Shown here one piece after another: positions 1-8,939 of a stretch of 64,000 bases of DNA (within the stretch, counting starts at the first letter, position 1; the number at the start of each line of letters is the position of its first letter). The DNA comes from Durusdinium trenchii (Eukaryota > Sar > Dinophyceae > Suessiales > Symbiodiniaceae), in the NCBI GenBank assembly GCA_963970005.1, contig CAXAMN010025683.1, forward strand, positions 308,159-372,158, read 5' to 3'. Both the position numbers and the translations under genes were made by a program. The notes below the pieces were generated by a model. It was not told where the DNA came from. It searched no databases and saw nothing but the letters and a program-made list of their open reading frames with translations.

Positions 1-1325
1 CGCTCTCTCCTTTCCATCTGGACCCGATCCGGACAGCATCCGGATTGCCATGGTTTAAAGCTGATAGGCCAGGGAGTTGCTGGAGTTCGTGACCTCTTTG
101 GAGTCCCTCAATGACCTTGAAGGAGGCCGGTTAAACCGACCACGCTGGGATCTCAAGTTTGGCGACTTTGAAGGTCCTAGTGTGTCCTGGTGTGTATGCA
201 TGTATAGTACTTTATACATTAAACATGAACAAGAACTATAGCAACAAATAGCTACTAGTAGCTTCGTGCTCCTGTAGCGCACAACAGTGCACTTGTGCAC
301 TCCTAGTGATGCACTCAGCTTGGATCAGCGAGATCTCAGCGGTCCACCAACTCACGGAGGTTGCGGAGGACCGTTTCCTTAAACTCAGTTTGCTCCTCTC
401 GCAGCTCCTGCCCAGGGCACTTGCGGTGTTGGGCACTTGGAAAACGTTCGATTTGTTTACACAACGGTACCAGGTTCTCACCCTAAAAATGGCACCGGTG
501 TGAAGAAGAGGTCTAATGTAAACTCTGCTTGCCAGAATGTTCCCAAATGAGGTGTGGTTGGTATGTCCATGGTTTGGTGGTCGTTGGGGCTAGATATCAT
601 ATGAGCAATATCATATACATAATCCCGCACTGACAAAATTTATCTGTGTCATGTTAGTCATGTCCAATAACAAGACTCTGGTCTGCTTCTGCGCTTGTCA
701 TGAACACTTCGACTTGAGTGGTGCAGTCAGTCTGTTGCATGCAAAGAAACGCGTTGATTAGAGACAGCCTACGTACCTGGTTTCCAACATTTCGTTCCGG
801 TACATAGCAAGTGAGGTGGATGTTCGTCCTTTTTGGATTGAGGTTGAGATGATTTTTGGAACGGATGGCCCAAACACGAAAGTTCGGCTTTTAATCATTG
901 CTGAGTGCTGCATTTCACGGAAACCAAATTTTGTGTTTCCACACAGTGTTATGAATTTTTAGCCCGTGCATGAGCCCCAAAGAGCCTCATGCACATGCGC
1001 AGCATCACAGCATCACATCTCGTGATCACACCGGTGTTCTAAGCGTTTTTCTCATCTTATTCCCCAAATGCTTGTGAGCACACCCCCAAACATGTTGGAA
1101 ATAATTTCAATTATGTACTTTAGAATTATATCTAAACAGTTCTGAATGAAATAGCCGTGGGCACTGCTGTGTTCACTGCTGCGGGCCGCAAAACAACTAA
1201 ACAGCCCCAAACAGTCCCCAATGGAATGCTTTTCTCTGTGAAACACAGAAGTCTTGCACTGAAAGAACTGGTGCCTAGAGCTATTCAGGGAAAACAAAGA
1301 AACAAAACTGGTGCTTCAGATTGCT
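1..1325. other. Non-coding stretch, nothing recognised
   Basis: I see no convincing gene here. Open frames are short, have no recognisable domain and occur on both strands. The only repeat-like item is a short TAGCTACTAGTAGC-type motif near 248-262, which belongs to the CTACTAG minisatellite family found elsewhere in the window. Confidence 0.5.
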
Positions 1326-2419
1326 TCAGGGTTTCTGGGGGGCTGGGGATTGGCGGTCCCATTCCGGTACCCGGTCCATGATGAGCTGCTGCAGGGTTTG
1401 AGTGGCCAAAGTTGTGGCGACCACATCACCTGAGGCCCGGACGCGTTTGGAAACACGCGGGTGTTGCTTGGCAGCAAAGTTGAATCCTCTTAAATCATAA
1501 AACCAGCAGTGATTGAATTTGCCCGGGACATGGATGTGGTTTCGATCGCCGTTGTTGTAAATTGATCTTGGTCTTCGAATGCCGCTCCTTGAAACACTAT
1601 CGGTCCCCTGCTGCCGATTATGGACCCGGCCTTGAGGAAGACACACCTTTTAATGTTTAGGGAACCAATGAGCTGACCCAAAAATATACAGGTGCGTGCC
1701 ATAAAGATTCAGGATTTATTTTTTCCAAGAGAACAGTGGTCAATCGGTCCACAAGGTATTCTGGTTCACATCCGGTTGTCCGTTTTCCAGCTATATCGAC
1801 CAGAAGTGTTATGTCTTCGGGGGCGGCTATCCCCTGCAGGCAGTGATGGTTTTCCTACGCAAAACTCACTGGTCCCCGACAACTCGTTCGGAAAAGCTTT
1901 TTCTCGCTTGACCCGTTGCTGGCTTAGCCAGTTCCTGCCGAGCGAATTAGCAGGAATTTGCGTGCATATTAAACAATATCTGAGATCGAGCTGGCGTTAG
2001 AGTCACAGTCAGTCGATTCCGAAATCGACTCCTCTGTCTCCTCATCCTCCACCACTGTCAAGTGTACCGGAAGATGATGCCTTGTAGATCACCCCTCCAT
2101 GGAGCTCTTGCAGTTCCGCCGAAGCATCCCTCATCCGCAGAAAGACCACCTGGCAGATTCTCACCTGAAGTGCCTCCATTTCTTGCTGCTGCTGGGCAGC
2201 TAACACGATCCATTCCACCCGGTGCTTCAATCTCAAGGCTTGCCTCGATGGAAACGCAGCGGCCGAAGCTTCATGCGGCGTCCTGGCGCGAAGGAGGTGG
2301 CGCCGGCACCGGCGCCACACGCTGAGTGCTGCCACGGCCGGCCATGGCTGGCCTTTGGCATCGAATGGCTGGCCTCTTGGCCTGAAACGGCGGCCAAGTC
2401 GGGCAAGTATTAAAAGCAA
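1326..2419 (-). pseudogene. Decayed protein-coding region of unknown family
   Basis: Reading the minus strand downward, protein-like text appears in successive frames. It starts with a Gln/Glu-rich, probably coiled-coil segment near 2230-2060 (QQQQEMEALQVRIC), then an acidic Ser-rich piece near 2050-1985 (DEETEESISESTD). A segment with the flavour of a folded domain follows at about 1852-1695 (APEDITLLVDIAG, YLVDRLTTVLLEK), then pieces at 1670-1490 (GSIIGSRGPIVFQG) and 1490-1326 (ASGDVVATTLATQTLQQL). The frame changes and in-frame stops between these pieces indicate a broken gene, a gene split by introns, or an old retroelement body. It lies just downstream of the copia 3' LTR in the same orientation. 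I do not recognise the family. Confidence 0.3.
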
Positions 2420-2444
2420 TTCTCCTCGATAGATATATTAGACT

Positions 2445-2542
2445 TGTTTTGGACCGGCTCAAGGATCCTGCGGTATGTCAAGGGTCTGTACAAATGATCT
2501 CATGCCTTAGTGCACATGTGGAATCTCAGGTGCTGGATTTCA
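2445..2542 (-). repeat. Copia 3' LTR (98 bp)
   Basis: On the minus strand this begins TGAAATCCAGC and ends GGTCCAAAACA, so it has TG...CA ends. It matches the repeat at 11102-11203 except for two substitutions and a 4-base indel. The shared sequence runs a few bases beyond both ends (ACT/AACT). At 98 bp it is very short for a copia LTR. The last open frame of the element ends inside it, at 2540. Confidence 0.85.
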
Positions 2543-3232
2543 AACTCCGCTTCTGTTTCGGGCTCGGTCTGTGCATTTCTTGCACCTTCTTCGGGTCATG
2601 ACACCTGCACCCAAGTTCCCACAACGCGTTGTCAGGTGGTAGCATTCACCTGTGGTACCTATGTAGATATGCTCGGGCAAAAGAGGGATCCCCTGTTCGG
2701 ATCTTGGTGGCTCTAAGTTCAACGCGCGGTTTCGCACCATGGGACCTTCCTTTGGTCGTGGCAAAGACGTAGACCTGGCAGCAGAGCTACTGCGATCTAC
2801 TTCCTCACTCTCACTGCCAGAGTCATTCTTCACCTTCTTCTTCTTTCCTTTTGGTTTGCTCCTGAAGCACAAAGAAAGAAGGTACTCCAGGAAACGAAGA
2901 GCTGCGTAGCCACAAAACATCATGGCCATGAGGAACCAGTCAAAGCCATCCGTCTCGGTAGGCCGCTCTGGTTGAGCTGCTGCAGCTTGAACCATGCTGA
3001 ACACAAGCACCAATCCCAAAGCTCGCTTGGAGGTCATGCCAATGGGTGCGATGCTCCACAAAGTCTTCTTCCCTTCATTCACTTCCTTCTTGATTTGTTC
3101 ATCACTCTTGTAGAGGTCGTTCTCATTGACTTCTGCTAAATGCGGCACGCGGCGAAGAACCATCGGATGATTGGCCACATTGCCAAATTCGATGTAGCCT
3201 GAGCTCAAAGCCTTAACATCATCATTGGCGAG
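2540..3232 (-). CDS. Copia extra C-terminal domain: membrane segments plus Cys/His motif (frame-shifted remnant)
   Basis: After the RNase H ending (ADPLTKP) the reading frame continues for about 230 residues instead of stopping. It contains a hydrophobic stretch ending in AAAAQ (ALGLVLVFSMVQAAAA), a second hydrophobic stretch (WFLMAMMFCGYAALRFLEYL), a Lys-rich and Ser/Glu-rich linker, and a C-terminal motif CYH-x4-C-x12-C-x2-C (ECYHLTTRC ... RRCKKC) that could bind zinc. It stops at 2540, within the 3' LTR. Standard copia polyproteins end soon after RNase H, so this is an extension. A frame change near 3230 separates it from RNase H. A membrane-anchored or envelope-like role is only a guess; the topology is compatible with a signal/anchor followed by a cytoplasmic Cys/His tail. 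Confidence 0.6.
   Translation of the reverse strand, partial: LANDDVKALSSGYIEFGNVANHPMVLRRVPHLAEVNENDLYKSDEQIKKEVNEGKKTLWSIAPIGMTSKRALGLVLVFSMVQAAAAQPERPTETDGFDWFLMAMMFCGYAALRFLEYLLSLCFRSKPKGKKKKVKNDSGSESEEVDRSSSAARSTSLPRPKEGPMVRNRALNLEPPRSEQGIPLLPEHIYIGTTGECYHLTTRCGNLGAGVMTRRRCKKCTDRARNRSGV
2543..2560 (-). promoter_or_regulatory. Candidate polypurine tract
   Basis: Directly inside the 3' LTR the minus strand reads ACAGAAGCGGAGTT, mostly purine. This is where the plus-strand primer of an LTR retrotransposon is expected. The match is imperfect because of one C and the terminal TT. Confidence 0.4.
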
Positions 3233-3921
3233 AGCATAGGTTTGGTGAGGGGATCCGCCAACATGTACTCGGTCGGCGTGAGGATCATGTACCGGATTCG
3301 TCCGGTCACTCTGGCTTCCTTTATCGCAAGCACATACAGCCTCTGCTGCTTGTCTTGAGGGACTGCTTTGGCTCCTGTGCATAGCTCCCAGTAGTCTTTG
3401 CAGTCCGTTGAGAAGTCAGCTGGAAAGAGGTCGGACCCATTTTCCTGATAGTCAGTCAGGGTCTTCAAACTTGGCTGAGCATCAGGCAGCCACAGTTCGG
3501 TCAACCTTGTAGAAACCATACTGCTCAGTCAACCTTGTAGAAACCATACTGCTCGATTCCAAGGCGTTCACTGCTGACAAAGTCTCAGCATGTGAGGTGG
3601 AGTAAGAGACTCGCTTGGCTTTCCCACCATGGGCATAGAGGATGTGCCCATATCCACTCAACTGATGCACGGTGTGATCATCACATTCAAGATCATCCTG
3701 ATGTAGGATGTGCTCAGGAAGCTCATGCATCAAAGCAATGACCACACCTTCTTGAGCGTAAGTGCGTCCTCTTGATGCTGAACTGGCGTCATGGACGCAC
3801 TGCAAACGAAGTGGTGTCTTTGGTGGAAAGAAACGATACTGCAGGCCTTCAGCACCAACTGATTTGCCAATCGAAGATGGCGTACTTCTTCAGAGCTAAC
3901 TGCTGATTGCAAAATGCCCAC
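3205..3921 (-). pseudogene. Copia RNase H domain, broken
   Basis: The Ty1/copia RNase H landmarks are present in three frames: LQSAVSSEEVRHLRLANQL upstream, CVHDASSASRGRTYAQEG with the first catalytic Asp, YSTSHAETLSAVNALES with the Glu, DCKDYWELCTG with a later Asp, and the closing ADPLTKPM. The domain would degrade the RNA of the RNA-DNA hybrid during reverse transcription. It is disrupted by frame changes near 3800 and 3230 and by a 28-bp tandem duplication at 3500-3555 that throws the frame after NALES. Confidence 0.8.
3500..3555. repeat. 28-bp tandem duplication inside RNase H
   Basis: Two adjacent 28-bp copies (3500-3527 and 3528-3555) share GTCAACCTTGTAGAAACCAT and what follows, differing only in the last base. 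Since 28 is not a multiple of three, the duplication breaks the RNase H frame. Confidence 0.95.
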
Positions 3922-3922
3922 A

Positions 3923-5145
3923 TCAGCAATGATGTCCCAACCTGGTGCTGCAAAGCCACAAAAGTCCTCCCAGGACTGAGCGAAACTGAGTCACTTCTTC
4001 CGGCTTCAACTTCCGATCTTCTGCACCTGGTGGATTGTCTGCAGGTTTCAGACGAGATGCAAAATCAGCCCGATCAATCTTCAGACCTGTGGATGTCTGG
4101 GAGTATCTTGAGCCACTGTGGACAAAGGGCAGCTTGTCTCGGGAGATCTTGCCAAAACGTTTGGTCATGGCACCATAGAGCTCGTCCAGGAAATAGGCTT
4201 TGCCAACTACTGCCAAGTCATCAACATGAGTTGTGAGCACGGCTTTGATCGGTGGATCGACGGTTGGCTCCTTCCCAAAGAAGAAACTGTCGTCCAAGTG
4301 ACTGTGATGTCCCTTCTGCTCCTTCAGGAAGAGGCCCAGACTCAACTGCCATGCTACTGGTGCATCGTTCAATACAGGCTTGTGACACCATAAGCCGTAG
4401 GACGGAATCTTGCATGGTTCCAGGTGGAAGCTGGCATCAACCTTGGCCAAATGGCGCCAGGCATTTGCAGGAGGAATGACCACCACAGATCTCTCAGGTG
4501 CCTTGATTCCTTGCTCTCTCAAAATCTCTCTCACTCGGTCGAAGGAGAGTCCCTTGAGGAATGCTGCCGAAACATCCCAGCTTTCAGGGCATAGACCAAG
4601 AACGGCTGAGGTTGAGACAATCGTGATGCCGTTGTTGATCCGGTGGCCAAGTCCATGCGCTGAGGATCAAAGCATCCCCGGACGCACATCCGTGACTTCA
4701 AAATGCGTTTGCCCAGTTTCATCTTCCAGCAACGAATCCAGATGCCGTCGTTGATCTTTGAGAAGGCACCTTCTGTGACAAATTGCGCCAATTCTTTGGC
4801 GTCTGCTTCCTCCACCAAGTCCCAAATCGAAGCTAGGTCTTCTTCTTTCACTGCGTTCTCCTCTGCCAAGGACATGAAGCTGTGGCCACCATAGAGCTCG
4901 ACAAAGAAAGCACGGGCCACTGAGCCTGCCAATTGAACAAAAGGCTTGCAGTGCTTGTCTTGCAAGTGGTTGATCTCTGATTTCACCCTGGCGTTCACAG
5001 CCTCCATGGTCATCTTGGAGAACCAACGTGGCACTGTCAATGTATCAGCCCAAATCTCTGGCTGATGGAGGCGTACTTGGCGACTTCTATCAATCATCCA
5101 ATGCAGTGTCTGTAAGATCTGCTGTGTAGAGCTGATCTGACTCAA
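3923..5145 (-). pseudogene. Copia reverse transcriptase domain, broken
   Basis: Two open frames together give a copia reverse transcriptase. The first (5145-4531) carries the fingers region with KINDGIWIRCWKMKLGKRI and RMCVRGCFDPQ. Past a frame change near 4580 comes DVSAAFLKGLSFDRVREIL with the motif A Asp, then AWQLSLGLFL, and THVDDLAVVG near 4228-4217, the metal-binding motif C in the HVDD form rather than YVDD. The segment ends at a stop at 3923, after RSVLGGLLWLCSTR. Upstream the same frame as the first part holds an in-frame TAA near 5187. The protein would copy the element RNA into DNA. Confidence 0.85.
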
Positions 5146-5242
5146 ATGTTCCTGCCTTTGCTGCCCCTTCTGGTGTTGGCAAATTTAAGGTTCCCAGCCA
5201 CTTTCTGGTTCATGACGCTTGCTCGGAACTGGCACGATAGGG

Positions 5243-5545
5243 TCAACGTCCATGTGCTCTGGAGGTGGTGCCTGAATTGTAGTCGGCCTGGTTGGGAGGT
5301 TCAGTCCTCATAGGAGTATTAGAGCGAGGTGCATCAACTGGCTCATCGGGCACCTGCGGGTAGTAGAAGAGGTACATGAAGCATACAGACTCCCAGTGAT
5401 CTCTGTAGGAGCGCTTCAGCTTGAAAGGCTCATCGTCTTGCTTGTACATCTTGATGTAGTCAGAGGTACCTTTCAACCAAGCGACAAAAGTTCCACAAGT
5501 GCCATCAGGTGGCTTTGCTGTGTGAACAGCCTGGCCATAGAGCAC
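5243..5545 (-). pseudogene. Copia pol linker between integrase and reverse transcriptase
   Basis: This 100-residue frame continues the polyprotein after a frame change near 5530. It is acidic and aromatic (DYIKMYKQDDEPFKLKRSY, CFMYLFYYPQVPDEP) and has no catalytic motif I recognise. It probably corresponds to the variable linker before the reverse transcriptase fingers. Confidence 0.6.
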
Positions 5546-8500
5546 GGCGTGGATAGGGTGATTGGTCCAGGAGCTCCACTTTGGAAAAACTGGAAATCAA
5601 ATGCGACTGCTCATCATTCAACTCCTGAGGAACTTGCTTCCATGAAGTGCCAGATGGAGTATTGATGAGGCGATGCCCAAGAAGAAACTGCTTGTACTGC
5701 TGGGAAGCGTCTACCATATGCATCATCTTGTACATTGAACTGCCTGCCTGCTCATCGAGATTGAAGTAGGTGCCTCGGAAAGGTCGCGCGCATCTGATGG
5801 GCAGTAGGTATGGCTTTCCTTGGTAGCGAACAATGCACGTGCCATCGTCCTCATTGATCTCTAAGAGTACAGCTGGTCCTCTCCAGGCATTTTCACGATG
5901 AATCTCGACCTCACTCACACCAGGCGTCAACTCTGAAGTATCAACTTTGTGCGGCCGAGAACGAGTTGCCCGGGAGATCCGGTCTTCAGCTATGGACTGC
6001 TGAATTGCCACCATGGAGATTTGACGGAGCCTCATTGCAGATTCAAACACTGTCAAACTTGAATCTGTTGCTCCAGAGACAGCTGTCAGCGTGGGCGCCT
6101 CAAACTCATACAAGGATCGTGGAAGAACTCCAAAGACGGCCATGCAAGGAGAGTAACCGCCATAGGTCATGCAGATGTTGTGACTCATTGCGGCTTCAGC
6201 TGCAATGTCAGCATCCTCTACGATCATGCTTTTACGTTCACACTCTGCTTTGACCTTCATCATGGTCAACTTGGTCAAGGAGATGTGGCGTTCCACCAGT
6301 CCTGTTCCAGTCTTCTGCTTGGCGGCTGATCCACCGGCTGTAGTGCCTTTTGGATTCCTTTCAATGCCCAGGCGCTCGAACTCGATAGCAGCTTGTGGAG
6401 ACATCAGGCCAGTCTCCTGGTCAGAGGTCAGGACTCTCATGGGCCCAAAGTATCGAATCCAATGAAGAAGGATGCCTCGCAGCATCTCTGAAGTCTCCCT
6501 GCTGGTGAGCTCAAAGACCACTTTGGACCTCGTGGCAGAATCAATCATCAGAAAGAAGGTCTTGTTGAAGAGGTAGAAGATGTCCACTTCAACTTCATCA
6601 CCAAAATGAGCTGCCAAAGAGGTCTTGGATTGTGGCCTGGATGGCAAACGAGAATAGCGTCTGCAAATGGAGCATTGAGCCACCACAGATGAAGCAGCCT
6701 CCACAACTTCTGCTGGCATTCCTGCTCGTAAAAGTAGGTTGGCGAAGTCTGCAGCTGGAGCATGCCAAAGTTTCTCGTGTAGACCAAGCAGCAGACGACG
6801 AGCTGTAGCAGGTTCTTTCTTGATTGCCTCAGGTAGTCGTTGAAGGACACGCTTCACACTATAGAGAGGCTTGATGGTCATCAGCTGAGCAACCTCAGTG
6901 TCAATGCCCTCATAAGGTACCAACTGATCTCCTCCATCAGTCGGTCCTGGGGTTGTAGAAGATGATGTAGAAGGCTCATCAAGCAGTGGTGCTGGAGTCG
7001 AGGGATTTGGCATACCTGGTGCTGGCGTCTGCGGCACTGGTGTCATTGGTGCCGGTGTCTGTGGTGCCGGTGTCATTGGTACTGGTCTTGCCGAAGAGGC
7101 TGTAGCTGACGGTGTGCTTGGAACTGGTGTCGCTGGAGGCTTCTGATGACCTTCTTGGGAACCAAAGAATGTGATCATCCAGTTCTCTTCCTCAATTGCT
7201 TCAATGGCTTGCGCAGGTGAGATTTCTCGAAGGTCTTCTAATGGTGACATAGTCCAGTTGTGGAAATCGCCTCTGCACACCAGTCGCAATGGAGCTTGAG
7301 CAGCGCTCAGCTTCGGCTCAGGGTGAGCCATGGTGAAGGGGTGCAGAGAAATCTTGCATCCTCGCACATACATCACCGTCTGGAGACAGGAGCGAAGGAT
7401 AGCCATCAGTATCGGATCGCTCACCCAGTAGTGGTGGTCGCTGTCCTTCACTTCTTCGAAGATCTTCATGCTGTCCTCCAGGAGGCGACTGAGCAGGTAC
7501 TTCAAGTACACAGTCTCTTCTGCATTGAAGCTGATAGTTGGTGGAGTCGTCAGAGTGATCTCAGCAACCTTAGCATGGCTTCTGGCGTCACGTCTAAAGT
7601 CTGCCACTGGTGAAGATGCCAAAGTCGGTTCGTCTTTGCCTTTGCGAATTCGGCCATACCTGCATTCTCCTGGAATGAAGGAGTGCTCCATGTCTGCTGT
7701 GGCCGCTCGTCCAAAGGTGCAACGTTCACACTTGTACAGGATCTGGTGATTGTGCCAGTGGTCATACTGGCGTGAGCGACAAAGACCTTGTGGTTGCAAG
7801 TACATGAGGAAGTCCTGGATAATGGCCTTGCAGAAACGAACAGGATACACGGCTGCCATAGCTGTGCGGTGAACACCATTGTGCTGACCTTGAAGTGGTG
7901 CATGAGGTGCTCCGTTGCGGCCATTGCATCGACGAAGGGACATCTTGAGCTTGAGGTTCCCTTCTAGTGCAGTTTCTTTGAGCACAGGGTGTCGCAACTC
8001 ATCACATGCACCAAAAGAGCACTGATCAGTTCTTTTCCTTCTCCATTGGGAAAGTTCCTGATTCTTGATCATCACATTGTCAGTCCACATGCACGAAGAC
8101 CATGGTTGTTCCATCAAAAAGGCCCTGTGGCGATGGACCTGTTGAGCTCTCTTGAATTGCATGTAGACGAGTGCAGGACGTTCTTCATCTCTGTCAGACT
8201 GTCGATCAGGGGGCTTCCGATGTGAGGAGGCGACTGACCAAGGTCCGCACTTGGGAGAACAAATAAGGATCTCTGGCTGAAAGAAGTCATAGGCCTCGTT
8301 GAGCATAGCTTGGTGTTCTGGATGGCCAATGTCCCAGCCATAACGGAAGTCCACTGGAAAACCCACAAGCAGTCCTGTCAATGTCATCATCAATGACAGA
8401 CGACCAGAGCCAGAACACCATTCCCAAACATGCCAACGAGACTTTGCCTTCTTGGCTTCCTTCATCCATTGTGGGAATGTGTCCGGAGTCACCACTCTTC

Positions 8501-8939
8501 GGTTGGGGGCATAGCTCGATAGTCCTTGCGCCCACTCTTCGGTTGGGGGCATAGCTCGATAGTCCTTGCGCAATTTTGTTTGTTTGGAGGAAGGCAAGTG
8601 CTCAGGAAGAGTGTCTCCAGTGTAGAGTGGAAGAGAGCTCAAATTTGTCTGCCACACATCGACAGACGGAGTGACAGCAAGAGTGCTGTCCTGGCTGTGG
8701 ACCTGGTTCTCCTCCGATGTGCTAGATGATGTCTTGCTTTGGTGCTTGGACTCCTCCGATGTGCTACATGAGGTGTCCTCTAGGTGTGCCAAGGCCTCGG
8801 CATCTCTGGTCCCACAGTTAGCAGTCCTCTGATCAAGAGGCTGCTCTGACATACACAAGGGCAGTGCCAGAGATGCACAGGCGGCATCACCTGTTGTCTT
8901 GTCTTCAGTCACTGGTGTCTCCGGAACGTCGAAGTGCAC
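5505..8939 (-). CDS. Copia pol segment: methyltransferase-like domain plus integrase (1144 residues)
   Basis: This is the longest open frame in the window. Residue 1 is a GTG codon and the frame is open upstream to about 8975, so the true start lies earlier in the polyprotein. Residues 165-380 look like a class I methyltransferase fold with cytosine-methyltransferase style motifs: EWCSGSGRLS (173), ICSPKCGPWS with Cys231, MEQPWSS (276), DQCSFG (305) and TAMAAVYPVRFCKAI near 360. A Cys/His cluster lies at 404-426. Residues 600-660 form a Pro/Thr linker with PAPQTPAPMTP repeats. Residues 720-950 are the integrase: H721, H726, C756, C759 for the zinc site, then D786, D840 and E883 as the catalytic triad. 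A 40-bp duplication near residues 123-149 altered the N-terminal part without a stop. Confidence 0.85.
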   Translation of the reverse strand: MHFDVPETPVTEDKTTGDAACASLALPLCMSEQPLDQRTANCGTRDAEALAHLEDTSCSTSEESKHQSKTSSSTSEENQVHSQDSTLAVTPSVDVWQTNLSSLPLYTGDTLPEHLPSSKQTKLRKDYRAMPPTEEWAQGLSSYAPNRRVVTPDTFPQWMKEAKKAKSRWHVWEWCSGSGRLSLMMTLTGLLVGFPVDFRYGWDIGHPEHQAMLNEAYDFFQPEILICSPKCGPWSVASSHRKPPDRQSDRDEERPALVYMQFKRAQQVHRHRAFLMEQPWSSCMWTDNVMIKNQELSQWRRKRTDQCSFGACDELRHPVLKETALEGNLKLKMSLRRCNGRNGAPHAPLQGQHNGVHRTAMAAVYPVRFCKAIIQDFLMYLQPQGLCRSRQYDHWHNHQILYKCERCTFGRAATADMEHSFIPGECRYGRIRKGKDEPTLASSPVADFRRDARSHAKVAEITLTTPPTISFNAEETVYLKYLLSRLLEDSMKIFEEVKDSDHHYWVSDPILMAILRSCLQTVMYVRGCKISLHPFTMAHPEPKLSAAQAPLRLVCRGDFHNWTMSPLEDLREISPAQAIEAIEEENWMITFFGSQEGHQKPPATPVPSTPSATASSARPVPMTPAPQTPAPMTPVPQTPAPGMPNPSTPAPLLDEPSTSSSTTPGPTDGGDQLVPYEGIDTEVAQLMTIKPLYSVKRVLQRLPEAIKKEPATARRLLLGLHEKLWHAPAADFANLLLRAGMPAEVVEAASSVVAQCSICRRYSRLPSRPQSKTSLAAHFGDEVEVDIFYLFNKTFFLMIDSATRSKVVFELTSRETSEMLRGILLHWIRYFGPMRVLTSDQETGLMSPQAAIEFERLGIERNPKGTTAGGSAAKQKTGTGLVERHISLTKLTMMKVKAECERKSMIVEDADIAAEAAMSHNICMTYGGYSPCMAVFGVLPRSLYEFEAPTLTAVSGATDSSLTVFESAMRLRQISMVAIQQSIAEDRISRATRSRPHKVDTSELTPGVSEVEIHRENAWRGPAVLLEINEDDGTCIVRYQGKPYLLPIRCARPFRGTYFNLDEQAGSSMYKMMHMVDASQQYKQFLLGHRLINTPSGTSWKQVPQELNDEQSHLISSFSKVELLDQSPYPRRALWPGCSHSKAT
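8492..8571. repeat. 40-bp tandem duplication in pol
   Basis: Two perfect adjacent 40-bp copies (8492-8531, 8532-8571) share CCACTCTTCGGTTGGGGGCA. The copies are read in different frames (DYRAMPPTEEWAQ, then SSYAPNRRVV) just before the methyltransferase-like domain. This joins two frames without creating a stop. Confidence 0.95.

Noticed and set aside
2445-2475. Dinoflagellate spliced-leader relic (TTTTGG...GGCTCAAG)
   Set aside because: The LTR has TTTTGGACCGGCTCAAGG, which resembles the end of the spliced leader only with an insertion; the rest does not match.
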